Positions 13,313 to 29,062 of a stretch of DNA of 64,000 bases are shown in pieces (position 1 is the stretch's first letter; every line of letters begins with the position of its first letter). The position numbers were made by a program, and so were the translations under genes. This stretch comes from Rhea pennata (lineage: Eukaryota; Chordata; Aves; Rheiformes; Rheidae), in the NCBI RefSeq assembly GCF_028389875.1, contig NC_084666.1, positions 34,784,308 to 34,848,307 of the forward strand. Reading direction: 5' to 3'. Below the pieces are notes generated by a model, which searched no databases, had not been told where the DNA came from, and was given only the letters and a program-made list of their open reading frames with translations.

Positions 13313-14978
13313 CTATATCCCTGACCGGGGTTTAGGTGTTGGGCGACCTTAGTGAGCTAAGTTGCTGGGCTCAGCCCAGTTCCTAGTGGAGAAGTGATCT
13401 CTGCAGTTTACGTTGGAACTTCGCTGGGAAGTCTCAGCAGGACAGCAATGCTCAAACCTTAAATCAAGGCGGGCGGGGATGTTCTTTTTTGTGGTAGCTT
13501 GGCTTTTCCGCACAACTTTGTGCTTTCTTCCTTTCCTATGCTTTTCTGTTTCACTGCACATAATGATTGATATTACTCATTCCCTCTCCTCAAACTTGCC
13601 CGAATGTACCCTAAGCCCCACCAAATCTAACTTTCAGATAGTTAGGTTTCGGTATAGTCACACTCGCTCACCAATCTCCCAGTCGCGTAGCGCAGTTCTC
13701 GGCAGCAGCTGTCTTCCTTTCCACCTGCTTGGCTCCTCAGTTCTTCTGTTGGAGACTTCTGCGCTGTGGATGCCATTAAGCCTTTTCCCCCGCTACCTCT
13801 GGTTAGCCCAGCCTCTACCAGCCCAGAGATCCACCAGCCGAACTGCTCCCCTTCTCCTGCAGTCTGACCTTCTGTGGTCTTGCTGGAAAACCTGCACTTC
13901 CTTTAGAGAAGGAAGCGCCATTCAGCTGCCCTGATGTGTTTGCTTGGCTCTGCTTGGTTTAATGTGCTGACAGGCTGCAGTTATGGGATGGGGGGAAAAA
14001 AGGATGAGGGAGAGTTTATGCCTCTGGTCATTCATCTAACTGGCTGCCACCATACACATGCACAATATATCCTAGCTTGAGCCACAGCCTTCTCTCCTGT
14101 ACTGTGCTGCACCATGCTTCCCGTGCCACCTGCTGCCAGAGAAGAGGTAACTGCTGGGGCTGGGAAAGGAACGGGAGAGGGAGGGTGCTGGCGCAGTGGG
14201 GTTGTGCTCAGGCTCCTCTCATTTTCTTCCCACGGTACCTTTCCTCTGCCTTCACTTTCTCCTTTCACCAGGGACTGCCCCCAGGTCAATGAGCTTTAGG
14301 CCTCGGTTGCTGCCTACACTTACATGGCTGTGGGACAAACACCAAGGTTGTTCTGCCTTTCTGGTCTTGAAATGAGGGAGAAAACTGGAGGGAATGCAGT
14401 TACAAAAGAGAACATAGTCTTCTGAGACTTCTTGTGTGCTCAGAAATACTGGTGTTGGGTTGGTGGCTCCTTGGAATCTCAGGTAGACAGGACTTTATAA
14501 AATATTTTCATTTACTGAGTTCAAAGCCATTTTATGCCACAACTGATGTAAAATGTCAGTAGTTCCCAGGATGACTAAGTCCAGTACAAGGAAAGAATGC
14601 TGTTGCCCTGATCCCCTCATCAGCAGTGGGTATCAGAATTTGGGACCGATGCAGAGCCATGCCTGCCTAAAATATACTGCAATGTAGTGCCAGTGCAGTA
14701 CAGTTCTGTGATCATAACATGTAGGCTGTAGCCTTTTTGTGGACAGATCTTTTCTGTTCTGCTGGTGCCTGACTCAAGCTTGAGATTCCTGAACATTGCT
14801 GTAGTAATTATAATGCAGACTGATTAATCGCTAGGTTCAAGAAAGCTTTGGTTATCCAGCACACAACTCAGTTTTCTGGTTGGTTGTACTTTCAGTTCAC
14901 TTTGTGTGGATACCAGTCACACAAATATGACAAGTATCCAGTAAAAAAGACTTTTCTGTAGATTGAAGAACTTTAGGG

Positions 14979-14979
<1 letters not shown>

Positions 14980-15021
<42 letters not shown>
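14980..15021. repeat. 42-nt poly(T) tract
   Basis: About 42 uninterrupted T in the CFAP97 intron. I saw no recognisable mobile element on either side that would explain it as an antisense poly(A) tail. Confidence 0.95.
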
Positions 15022-15022
<1 letters not shown>

Positions 15023-17336
15023 ACATTTAGAATTTGTCAGCCTAGACCTAATTAATGCTACTGGCAATTGAAGAAAATTACGAATCCGTATGTAGACAAG
15101 GACAAAAAGGTGTCCTTGAATACACTGTTATCTTCTCTTACCTCCAGCTGAACTCTGCAAAGGGACAGTGTGGTCACTCTAATATAAGTGACATTAGAGG
15201 AGGCATAGTATAAATAAATTTGAACAGCTGTCAAGGCACACCAGTCAGCTAGTTAGGATTCAGTGGAGGTGAAATGAAGTCTTTGTGCATTTGAAAAGCA
15301 AAGTAAAAGGAAGAAATGTAAAAGTTGTTACCTTCTCTCTGAAATGAACTTGGGAGGGCTGCATTTTTCAATTTTTTTCTTTTCAAAATAAAAACTTCAG
15401 AAAGCTGACTTTTTTTCTTTGACAGACAGCATTAGCATTGGGTTTAGTGCTGTCCTAGTAAGACAGCAGTTTTTTAACAGCATTTATCGTAGCCCACTGT
15501 ATAGCACCAGTCCTTTAATGAGGTGTGTGGTTCTTTTGTTCTCCAGTTTGTTGGCAATCTCAGGTTTGCTTCAGTCATTGACAACATGTGTCTATAAGGA
15601 TATTAACACTAGATGTCTACATTTATAAAGAATAATCCTATTCCTAGAGGTTAATCATACAGGAACACTTTCTGTGGTTTTCTATTTTGTTTTTTATTCT
15701 ACTTTTATTGTAAACTCAGTAACATAATAAAAGATGAGGGTGAGGGGGAAATAGAAGGCTTGGGAGGCTTTTGCCGGACTGGGAGATTATCAGTGATATT
15801 TTGTGATATCAGATTTTTGAGTGGATTTTTTCTTTGGCATGGCAGAGGAGAAGACTTGTGAAAATCATTGATTAGCTTGAATTCTAATGTCTTTTTGAGC
15901 TTGAGTCAACTAAGCAGATGCAACATAATTAAGAGCAACTAATGGCATTACTGCAATTTATGCATTTGTTACTCATCTTTCTCCTTAAACCTGATAAGGT
16001 TTCTGAACACTGGGCTTATGTTATGTGACCTGATTCTTCAGTCATTTAAGGTCATTGACAAAGTCTCCACTTATTTTAGAGGTATAAGATAAAGGCTAAA
16101 GAAAATTAGCACTTGAACAAGAACAGTGGCAACATTCTTCAGTCCATTTCTCAAGATACTGTTTTAAGGAGAACATAAGCAAAGAACTGGCGAATTTAAA
16201 TGTATAACTGAGAAGAACGTAATTTAACACCATTGTACAATGTAGTTGTTAAGTACTGTAAGATTAAAGTGTTTGTAATAAAAATGTAAGAATCAGATTA
16301 GTTCTGAGTTACGGATTTAATAGATCCGGACTGACATTTCAGTGCGTTGATGAGTTCATTTCTGAATGCAGTAGGCTGTTCTTCAAATAGCAAAACTTTT
16401 AACTGCAAATGGCATACAAGTTAACATGCCCTTGGTGCAATTGTCAGCAGAGAGTAAGGGTACCAGAGAAACTACCCTCTCCTCCATTAGAAGAGGTTTT
16501 CTTAGAATAATGATGGGAGCATTTCTACACCACATAATACACTTCTCCTGTCTTTATAACTGAGGATTATATAATGCCCAGTGTTAATCTACTTTAAAAG
16601 TAATTTTTTAGTACTAATAAGAAGTCTTTTTTTGCTTTAATAATAGGGATTGGATGCTTGTCAAATTACAGGCATAAAAGTAAAAGCAGATAATAGCTTT
16701 TAAACCAGAATAAAATGGGCATATGCAAATATTCAGGTTAGGAATTAAGCCTGAAATTGCTGCAATATTATGGTATGTATGTTGTATGAAGCTGTTGCAG
16801 TTGGAATGCAGACTCAAAATATGCTTGGCTTTCATAGGAAAAGAATGTCATTTCTATAATCTAGCTCGCTATTTGTGATGGAGCTGAATGTTTTGAGAGG
16901 TTCTATTTTTAATATTGGAGGTAAATCAAAGTGATCTTTGTAAGTCTAAATGTATATAGTTGTATTAAGATATGATATTGGAGTTGTCTCTAAATGTTAC
17001 ATCCAACATTTTACATACAAGTCTACCATTTCGTGGTGTTCTGCATCTAGCTCTTAGCAAAGAGCTATTTCTAGCTGAAGTCCTTCCGTTGACTTTTGCT
17101 TACTTAGGTATTTCCACTCAACGATGAACTGACTGGCACTTGATGCAAGCACATGTGACATACGACGTCAGAGCCAAAGTGACTTGTCCTTTCTCTCTTG
17201 CACACACTGTGTAGGTTTCCAGTTCCCGTGCGTGAGCTACAGAAAGCTTGTAGGTTCCTATTACAGCTAGACAATAATTAACATCGCGTGAATGCTGTAC
17301 TGTTTCTCAAATCACTTTCTGAAAAATTTATTATTC

Positions 17337-17338
<2 letters not shown>

Positions 17339-17367
<29 letters not shown>
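17339..17367. repeat. 29-nt poly(A) tract
   Basis: 29 A in a row in the CFAP97 intron with no recognisable retrocopy upstream of it. Confidence 0.95.
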
Positions 17368-18368
17368 CATAATCGAAGGAAGGGAGGAAAGAATGATCAT
17401 TTCAAAGTCTGCCTGTACAGTTTCTTGATTTCTACCATATATGTATCTAGATAATACACTCTTATTAATAGAGCTATTTGGGTATCTTCGAGACTTGTGT
17501 AATTGCAGTTTGCATCATCTCTCATTGACAGGATGCATGTCATAACCCTGATCAATGATGGTTACTTCATTGCCAAAAATCACTAGGTCATCAAGCCTGA
17601 CGTTAGTTAGCTGAGGGAAAGGCAAATACTGGAGGCCAAATGTATTAGAAGTGTTAAGTTCTTAACTCAATTGTACGCAACTGGGTCCTTCCTAATCTGT
17701 CTTAGCGCTGAGGGGCTTTTTTATAACATTAGGGAAAATTTTTAAACTAATACATCCTGTTTCAAGTGAAAGTATTTGGGAAGAATGAGAAACTGTATCT
17801 TGCAAATACTGTGCAAGTAACTGTTCTGACTCAGTGTGGGCTACATGGTTGCCAGAGTTAATTTCTACAAGAGCAACAATATCTAGAACAATAATTGCTG
17901 CTAGAATCTCTTAAAATTCATTCAAGAATAACACAAATATCAGTGTCAAATGGATGTTTGTGCTTTCCTTTTGACACTACTTTCACAGAACTGAGATCAG
18001 TAGTTCTGTCAGGGGGCCTTGCAGGATAATATAAAATGATCTAAGTATGTTTGCAAAGTGAAGGTTTAAAAATCTTCTTCTCCCTGAAATTTAACTCTAG
18101 AAGAGAGGAGAAACCAAAAGTAGGACTAGAAGCAAGCAGCACATAATCCTGCCATCACTACCACCGCTGAACAGATGTGTAGTTTCAAGTCATCACAAAG
18201 TATGGAGAAATATGGGGTACTAAAGATGTACTCAGTATGGAACAGATGATGTTTAGCTGCTACATGCTACTTTTGTTTTATTATAGCAGCACAGAAAGAA
18301 CTGAACATGAACAGAATAGCATATGCTGGTCACCAGTGGCATTGTTCATGCTGATTGCGGAGAGATGA

Positions 18369-19274
<906 letters not shown>

Positions 19275-19402
19275 GAGGCACTTCAAGGGCATCCAGTGTA
19301 TCAACTACAGCAAGCCATAGGAACGAAAAACCTCTGTCCGATTCATCCAGTGGGGCGTTACAGAGACCTAAACCCACTAATGTTCGTGCTGCTTGGTTAT
19401 AA
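19275..19402 (+). CDS. CFAP97: CFAP97 terminal coding exon
   Basis: The phase-1 exon completes an arginine codon with the previous exon (A|GA). It then encodes about 41 residues rich in Ser, Thr and Arg, ending QRPKPTNVRAAWL before TAA at 19400-19402. The ending RPKP-NVR-AWL matches the human CFAP97 C terminus as I remember it. Nothing in it suggests a folded domain. With the two exons upstream it accounts for about 180 C-terminal residues of a protein of roughly 530 residues in mammals, so about two thirds of the coding sequence is outside the window. Confidence 0.95.
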
Positions 19403-21182
19403 GTGTGTTCTTTGCCTCACAGGCTGAGATGATCCTGAGATTTCTATTTCTAGTGCTTTTGTAAATTCTCTGTGCAAGAATCTCCTCTTCTGCATTGTTT
19501 GGTGATTAAAACGCATTGCACATGAAGTAATTGCTTATAAAATGGTTTAAAATTAACTTTTTCACTTTAATCAGTGTTTGCTGTGAAAAGTGTTTATGAA
19601 AGAGAATGAGGTATTTAAACAGGTGAGTGAAATAGAATTTCCTAATTATTATTTTATTCTCAAATCGTATGTGGAATTTGTATCCATGAAGGGGAAGGAT
19701 GGTATTGTTGCAATGTAGGCCCAAGTTGTAAATCTTAAAAGAAAGAAAAGTTATTTTTTAAATTGCATTAATCTTGTGAGAATATGCTTAATTTCTAGAT
19801 TGTCCTTCCTTTTTGTCCTTACTTTAGGTGAGCCTTCAAGACTCTAGAGGTCATGTTCTTATGGCTGAGAGAATCTCCTTTTTTACAGCAGCATGAAGTG
19901 GGGAAAAGCAGATTTTGTATTACTGCATGTCCAGGTGATGAACATTGTTTTGTACTTAAGGCTGTATCTCTTCCAGATTTAAAAGAACTTGGGAAGTTGT
20001 ATTAGGTTTTTTGTGTGGGAAAGAAGCATCTGATATTATATGAACAGCAATGGGGGGGCGGGAGTTGAAATCTGAAATGGACAGCAGTTTCAGATTCATT
20101 TTAAACCAGTGTAAGTATTAGGTATTTCTCAAACTGGAGAATAGTGAGCAAGGAAAGTATTTCATGGCCCTGCGTTTGCAAATCATTGTCCTTCTCAGCT
20201 GAGAAGTGTAAACCTGAGCTGTGGGAAACTTGAACATCTGATTTGAGAACAACAGTTAACTAGGATTTAAAAAAAATGCAGGACGAGACTGGAATAAAAC
20301 TTTAGCTTATGCTCCCTAGCCTATCATTTTAATGTTATGTTTGTACCAAATATTTGAAGTAGTGTCAGACAGGCTTCAGCATCAACTTCCATCTGTAAGA
20401 AGTGTAACATTTAATGGAATTGATAATAGCAAATGGTAGATGTTACGCTTTTTTCTATATATAAAGGCAAACTTTCAGTGAGCTTATTTTGTAGGTGCTT
20501 AGTCTTATAAAGAGCAAAAATTGTGATGCCACTGGCCATGGATGTTGCTGAAATCCTACTTGTTCCCCCAGCCTCTTCCCAGGAGATACACAGGAAATCT
20601 CTTTGCATTATGCAAAAAACAACAAAATATATATATTCAGTAATGCTAAGTCTTAGCCCTACAAAATGGGAAGCTTATTTTTCTTTGTTCATGCTTGCAT
20701 AAGGGCTTAGGCTTGTAGATACTTTGCATTGTAACACACTTGTCACTTGGTCCTGTATGATGATTTGGCAGAGTTTCTACACCTGTTAACTTGATCAGAT
20801 TTAGCTGTTTGACAATATTTGACAATTTGTTTTCAGCTGAAAGCAGCATTGTGGCAAACAGACTTTTTTGCAGACTTACTCATTCGTTCATAGGGACTAT
20901 ATAGCATTTTTTTTGCATAGTGCTGCTGTAATTATTTGTACTATTGTGCTTATTAAAATTATTCGCTATTTAAAGATTTTTGTCCTTGAATGTGAATATC
21001 AAGATTGTGCTTTAAATATTTTAAAATGTTTGTATGATAATTATTTTCTGTGAAGAAGTTCACAGAATGGATTACTTTTAATCACTTCATTTTATTTTAT
21101 TTAACTTTGGTATGTAAGACTGTCAATTTTGTATGTCACTTTTTTGTAAATTGTAAGAAATAAAACATTTTAAAGTGAATTG
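19403..21182 (+). other. CFAP97: CFAP97 3' UTR
   Basis: AT-rich sequence without splice signals that I would trust runs about 1.8 kb from the stop codon to an AATAAA at 21159. There is no open frame of note. The end is placed about 20 nt after the polyA signal by convention; the exact cleavage site is not visible. Confidence 0.75.
21159..21164 (+). terminator. CFAP97: polyadenylation signal of CFAP97
   Basis: Canonical AATAAA about 1.76 kb after the CFAP97 stop, followed by a T/G-rich stretch (GTGAATTGTGTTTGTC) suited to the downstream element. Confidence 0.8.
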
Positions 21183-24100
21183 TGTTTGTCATTGCATTGG
21201 CTTCTTACAGGATTTTATATGAAATTGCAAAGGATGCAGTGAGAAAAATGTTTCATACTAGGTTTAGTGGAGGAAAACAGGAAGAATCAGTTTATTAATT
21301 GATGCATTTTTGCCTGTTAGTGACTTAATGTTTAAGGTCAGCAATTAGTCATCGTCTTATTTTCTTACCAAATTTTTCTTATCAAATCCTGTTTCTTATA
21401 GGCTTTTTTGTAAGTTGTCATTTTATGTTCTTTTCTCCCATTTTTCCCTCAGGAAGATCTCTTTGAAAGGAATTAGGAGCTGCTTCCCTTCCTCCTTAAC
21501 ACTGGTTTCCCCAGTTTCCTTCTCTTCATACTGGTTTAATGCACACCCCAAGATAGCAACCAATCTCCCCACTGAAGTGGCAGGATCACCAACTTTTGTG
21601 ACAGCATGGGGGCATGCTGTGAGAAATGGAGTACAATGCTTCTGTCCTGTTTTTCGCTCTGGAGGCATCCGTGCTTCATTGTGGGTTGTACTCCTTCCAG
21701 GACAGGTTTCTGCTGTACAATATTCCTACAGTTCCAAAGATCTTACAGTTGCTAGCTCAGATCTGTGCGTATCAGGAGAAGAAGGAGGAACGATATATCC
21801 CTGCCTGGACAGCTGAAATGTGAGGAGCACTTTTCCACAGACACTGGAGTCATTTGGAATTCACCTTTAGTCCCAGATAATCCAAGAGACTCAAGGTAAA
21901 TAGAAGGAATTAGACCTCAGGTTGGGGGTATAGGCTTTTGCCTCTGCCGGAGCCTGTCTTCCCTCACATTGCCTGCAGCCTTTACTGAAGGTTCTGAGAC
22001 ATCTCTGCTGTCATCCCCTCACTCAGGTGAGGGTTTGTCTGATTGTCCTAAAGCAAGTGACTACCTTCATACAATACCACCTACAATATATGCAGACACA
22101 ACTTTGGATTGTGTTATCCTGATTGTCAAAAAAAAACCACACAGATCCTTCCAACAGGTCACAGAGCTTGTGCTTTCCCTTGGAGTGCTGTCCATGCATT
22201 AGGTGGTGGAGATGAGGGCAGTGAGTATCACTTAGCAAGCCTTCTAGCTGCAGAGTAAGGACTGTCATGCTCAAGTGATGATGAATAATTCCACTATGAC
22301 ATTCTATATCAACAAGCCAAAGTATGAGGAAAAAATGGCTCCATTTGGAGGGAAGTGGTTAATCTTAAGAATCTGGTGCACTGAGCATTGGATACGGTGG
22401 TTGTGCTGTTCATCTGCTCAAAGTCATGAGCAGACTAGTGGAAAAAACATAATTTTAACCTGATGATAAGTAAGAAATACAGATCAACATCTGGAAAGCC
22501 ATCTTCCAGGACTGATATTATGCTGGGGTCCGTTGCTTGTTCCAGGTATCAGCAGGGTTCATCATTAATACTTCTGTTACAGAGCTGGTTGTCTTCAGGG
22601 TTCATGGTTTCAAAACCTTGATCAAAATACCTCTGTGCCTCCCAGTAACTCTCTTCCAGCTCAAAATGAGACAAGATTTGATAGTACTAATCCTTGCAGC
22701 CATGTCGCTTCTTATTCCAGAATCAGCTGTGTTACTCAGTGCAGAGTCCTAAAATACTATTTTGCACTCTTCACACAGTGGTTCTTAGGACTAAAACATG
22801 GTTATTGGGAGATTTTGTTTGCTTAAAGTGAAAAGGACTTCAGAAAATAAAGCCAGGTGCTGTAATTTGCAGGCTGGGGCAGTAGATGGGAGAGTCTGCT
22901 TCATAGCTCATCTCCCTGATATCCTAGATTATCTAGTGCAAATTGATCCTGATAAATATAACTAACTGTGCTGTCCCCACAAATTCTTCATGTTTTTGAA
23001 AGACTTAGCAAGTTTTTTTTTTTTTGGTTTTCCCTTCTGTCAAGGATGTGGACCCTCTGCATGTCTGTTTCTTGATGCAATGATGGCTGCTTCTTCCCTA
23101 AAGAGCATTGGAGGTTTTCACCTTAACCAGAAAGACAGGGAAGATCTGATCTGTGTCAGGTTCCTTGCCCCTGTCTCCCTGCAGTACGCTGTGCTCTCTA
23201 GAGACAGTTACCTTTCAGACCCACCTGATGTTCCTAACATCTTGGCGAAAAGATTGATGTGCAGCAGCTCCCTCCCCAGTAGAGAGCTTCCAGAATTGGG
23301 CAGCACAGCATATACTGGATGGTAGGTGGCCTTTGTCTTCCTAAATTACTAGGGTGCATATAAGTATATAATACCAGGCTATTCAGGACAGGTCCCCTTG
23401 TGTTCAGGTTTCTCTCACAGATATTAAGGACTAGTGATTTTTGATGCAGAGAGGTTCACTGAGTAACTCTCTATGAGGATCTCTCACAAAAGCATGGAAG
23501 TACTGGGGCAGGAGCAGCAAAGAGCAGCTACAACTTACCTGCAAAATCTTGTGTTTTCTGACTTTGCAGAGATGATGACTGAGTTTTAGCTTACACTTTT
23601 CAGCAAAATTTCTGCTGAGTGCCATGGCCTCAGTGCAGTGCCACTTTCAGGATAGTAGTTATTAAGAGCTTTGGACTGTTACCCAGGTAAATGGATCTTT
23701 GTGGAGAACACTGCCTGCAGTTTACCATCATGCAAGTAAGCAATCAAGTACAAATGAGGAGCTGTTTACCTGTAAATATTTTTCAGGATGGATTATTTCA
23801 CATATTCTTTCTTTCCCCCAATTTAATTTTCCTGCATAAATGCTTCCTGCTCTCATTTTTAATAGTTTTCACTCCCTCTTTGTTACTTTTTCTTTCTGGC
23901 CTATAGTAACTTCTTTCATTTTGACTCATCTGAAGTTTCTTTTGTTTCCTCCCAACTTCCTTACCTATTTCCACATGTCTATTTCCTCCCGAGGTTTTTG
24001 TGCATTACAACATCATTGTCTTTGGCATCTTTGTAGTAAACCAGGACCTCCTCGAAAGCATGTAAATGCAAGCTATTCAGAGAGGTCAGTGTGAAATGAA

Positions 24101-26489
24101 TAGTAAATAACTATAGTGTGTCAGCAGGCTTTGTTATATAGATTGACCTGGCCTCTTAAGGGACTAATGGGAATGTGTTGGGAAAGGATGGGAGGAGAAA
24201 AGAAAGGGCATAAGCAGGCAGGTAAAGGCTTCTAACTTTACTACAATAAGCACCTTGAAAAACAGTAGGAAAAGGTTTTCTTCACATTCTTACAGTTCAG
24301 TAAACTATAGCCCTGGTTTGTTACTACTGAAAAGACAACAGACTAGGCATCTAGAGAAGCAAGTGTTTAGGTAGTGACTAAAAGAGAGATGAAAGGACCA
24401 GACAAGACATAAAGAGGTAATATTCCTCATGACAAGGAGAAAAAAAAAGTGCTTGGGAGTTCAAGGGAAAAAAGCTGTCTTCTAAAGTAGTACTGAGGTT
24501 AAGGAAGGAACCTTGAATGTACCAGGCCTCATCCAACATGCCATGCTTGCTTCATGTAGATAATGAAAGCAAGGGATGCCAACTGAGGTAATCTAAAAAA
24601 CACTTTCATTTTTCAACACCCATTTTGCTCCAGAACACTTCTCTTTTCAGGTGAGTATATGTTGCCTGCAGCTGCTGTTTTAATAGCTCATCCCTGCCTT
24701 TATGGAGAGGAGTCTACTCCTACTAGTCTGAATCTGTAGCAGGCACAGTTACATTAACTAACAGGGAGGTGGGAATGCCTGCATCTGTCAAAAAATTAAT
24801 TGTAAATACACAAAAGGGATAACTGAAAACCAAAGGACAAAACTTAGTGATAGAAACTTATTTTGGAGGCTCAAGGTTGTTCTGAGCAGTTCCCTTTTTT
24901 GCTACTTATAGAAGTAGTTAATCTAAAGAGCCTTTCCTCATCTGCATACTCTTATGAATAAAGGCATTCCCAGACCATTAGAGTACAACTGGAGTTCTAT
25001 GACTGTAGACCTGCAACAGTCATACGCAATTTTAATTTAACCGAAATACCATATGCAAATACACTCTTTTGGGGAGACTTGTTGGATTTACTGTGAAGTC
25101 TGTTTCTTTCAGAGAGCAAGAGCTAATGTTCTCTCCATCAGCTTGCTTCTTGCATAGTAAACTGCTCCAGCAATACTTAGGGAACAAGTATTAGGAAAGG
25201 CAGCTTACAAAAGGGATGGCACCTGCCAGAAGGCCCTATTTTAAGCTGTGAGAGCACCTCTTCACTAGGGTAACACTACTCATCAGTTGTACTAGTCCAG
25301 ACATCACCTGCTCTGAGGTTCTTAGTGTGCAAAGCACCTGCTATCCAAGTAACTTGTCTTTTACTTTCAAATACATCTAGTGCAATTCCAGCACCTATGG
25401 TTCTGCATTTTGTTTTCTTCTTGCTAGAGCACTACAGATAACACTGGACAATCCAGAACTTTGTCAGAAACCCACAAGCCATTGAGTGCTTTGCTTCTGC
25501 ATATGAAGAGGCAAAAGATACAGCTGAAACAAAAGCTTACCTGGGTATTACTTGCACAGTGACACAATTAAATAATAATTCAAGTCTAACCACTTTCCCT
25601 AGGTGGATACATAACAAGCACAGATGCTTGCTTATATTCAGTTTAAACTGAATACTGAAATAAGCACAACCCACTTTCCATTCCTTCCCCAACTAGAGAG
25701 CATATAGGTCAAAGTATACAGTATCTGAAATTAACTGTTGCATTGAACATCTTCCAGTCTCAATTGGTAACTAGTAACTCAAGTTGATATCTATGCTTTC
25801 AACTACATTACTGGAGTAACTTAACTCAGAAGTAATCCATTATAGAACACATCAAGTAAATAAGCATCAATAACTTCACCATTAACTGAAAACATGTTAT
25901 GCTTACTTCAAGGTAGGGGTAATGTAAATGAATTCTCACAGAGCAGTTAAGTCCATTGGGTAGTTTACTTATGAAACAACTTGCAACAGTGATCTCAAGC
26001 TGAAATGCTTGTTTTTGCTGTGGTAGAACTATCAGTAACCATTCCACCTACTCCTTAAAGCTTTAAGCAAAACATTCCAGAGTTAAAGTACAAGCCCATC
26101 ACCTTAAAACACAGGTAACTGCAACATATTCTGTGTATTGGAAACACCAGAAAAAAGTTTAATGTATTAATTTATTTCATCATTTCAGTTGAAGTTCAAT
26201 TGAACATCATTCAGACAACTTTTTGCTTTGACGATAATAGGGCATTTCTGAAACACTGTCTTCCACAAAGTACGTTTGAAAAAAATCTAATGATGGCCTC
26301 AACCACATGATTGCATAACTTGTCAGTGAAGGGGACACAGTTAGGAACTTGAGGCTTCAGTATAGTTTGTATTTTCAAGTATCCTTTTCACATAATAGAT
26401 TTAGATTCAGCTTAAGAAAACATGTTTAAACCATGTTCTGAATGCCATCATGCTGTTGGGAAGCTAGAGACATCACTTAGTACAACAGA
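21183..26489. other. intergenic region between convergent CFAP97 and SLC25A4
   Basis: 5.3 kb lies between the two 3' ends. I found no exon-like or RNA-gene-like sequence that I can name. The part at about 21.4-23.4 kb has higher GC than its surroundings and several unrelated open frames of 60-130 codons on both strands, perhaps a decayed mobile element of a class I cannot identify. The rest is AT-rich, with a 20-bp palindrome at 25635-25654. Confidence 0.7.
25635..25654. repeat. perfect 20-bp palindrome
   Basis: TATTCAGTTT followed directly by AAACTGAATA, in the intergenic region between CFAP97 and SLC25A4. Confidence 0.95.
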
Positions 26490-26806
26490 TATTTGAATGT
26501 CAAGTTTATTAGAGTTCACATTATTTGGTATTAAACTAGGTGTAGAACATTTAAGTCTTGTCTCTAGACAAGATGCATTACCTGATATTTGAAGGCATAT
26601 ATAATATATACACAGGTTCCAATACAAATGTTGGAAGAATTTTCATATAAAATGCCACTGTGATATAGTGGACAACTTCATCACAACCAGATATGTTCCT
26701 CAAACTCCATTCTGTTTCCCTAGGAAATATTTTGTTGTCCATTAAATCACAATAGTATATTTTTAAAAAAGTTGATTGAGAACAATTGAACTATATGATG
26801 TTAGTT
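26490..26806 (-). other. SLC25A4: SLC25A4 3' UTR
   Basis: About 315 nt lie between the stop codon and the first good polyA signal on the - strand (AATAAA read from 26510 down to 26505). A second AATAAA on the same strand at 26176-26171 would give a longer form. A short inverted repeat (TCTTGTC / GACAAGA) sits near 26,560. Confidence 0.7.
26505..26510 (-). terminator. SLC25A4: polyadenylation signal of SLC25A4
   Basis: TTTATT on the + strand is AATAAA on the gene strand, about 300 nt after the stop codon. This is the nearest canonical signal. Confidence 0.7.
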
Positions 26807-28689
<1,883 letters not shown>

Positions 28690-28800
28690 CTGCAGCAGCA
28701 GCTTGACTCGCTCGATGGGGGCGACGGCCGTCTTGGAGATGGCCGCGGCCACCCCGCCGGCCAAGAAGTCCTTGAGGAAGCTGAGCGCCTGGTCACTCAT
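28690..28800 (-). CDS. SLC25A4: SLC25A4 exon 1 (start of ADP/ATP carrier ANT1)
   Basis: The 111-nt coding part of exon 1 encodes 37 residues, beginning [16 protein letters not shown] and ending [12 protein letters not shown]28-I-E-R-V-K33 is the first mitochondrial carrier signature (Px[DE]xx[KR]) at the end of helix 1. The start is fixed by the match to the family N terminus. With exons 2-4 the coding length is 897 nt, that is 298 codons plus stop, the usual size for ADP/ATP carriers. The gene is compact (2 kb) and intact. It is convergent with CFAP97, as I recall for the human locus. Confidence 0.97.
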
Positions 28801-28920
28801 GCTGGCAGCCGGTCCGCTCCGACAGCCCCTGCCCGGAGAGCGCCAACGAGCCGCCCGCCCCCGCCGCTGCTCCCGCCCGGCCGCCGCCCGCCCCCGCCGC
28901 CGCGCACCGCCGGCCAAATA
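28801..28920 (-). other. SLC25A4: SLC25A4 5' UTR (inferred)
   Basis: GC-rich sequence lies between the start codon and the position about 25-30 nt downstream of the TATA box. The transcription start is inferred from TATA spacing and is not visible directly. Confidence 0.6.
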
Positions 28921-28943
28921 GCCGCGGGTCGCTCGCCTCCCCT

Positions 28944-28949
28944 CTTATA
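28944..28949 (-). promoter_or_regulatory. SLC25A4: TATA box of SLC25A4
   Basis: GGGGTATAAGAGG on the gene strand lies about 145 nt upstream of the start codon. Mammalian ANT1 also has a TATA promoter as I recall, which fits tissue-specific expression. Confidence 0.8.
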
Positions 28950-28959
28950 CCCCGCCGCC

Positions 28960-28967
28960 TCTCGCGA
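28960..28967 (-). promoter_or_regulatory. SLC25A4: TCTCGCGA promoter element
   Basis: TCTCGCGA (+ strand; near-palindromic) sits 10 nt upstream of the TATA box. It fits eight of the ten bases of the TCTCGCGAGA element found in CpG-island promoters, bound by BANP or related factors. Confidence 0.5.
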
Positions 28968-28997
28968 TAGGAGGAGGTGCTCCCCCGGGGCACGCGC

Positions 28998-29002
28998 ATT
29001 GG
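28998..29002 (-). promoter_or_regulatory. SLC25A4: CCAAT box of SLC25A4
   Basis: CCAGCCAATGCG on the gene strand lies about 50 nt upstream of the TATA box, the common position for an NF-Y site. Confidence 0.6.
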
Positions 29003-29062
29003 CTGGGACCCCCCCCGGTGCCCGCCCCCGGCAGGGGGCGCGGGGCAGCGCCGCCATGTTGC

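Noticed and set aside
13413..13934. 173-codon open frame in the CFAP97 intron
   Set aside because: Low-complexity Ser/Leu/Pro peptide without domain, start context or splice support; overlapping frames on the other strand are equally open.
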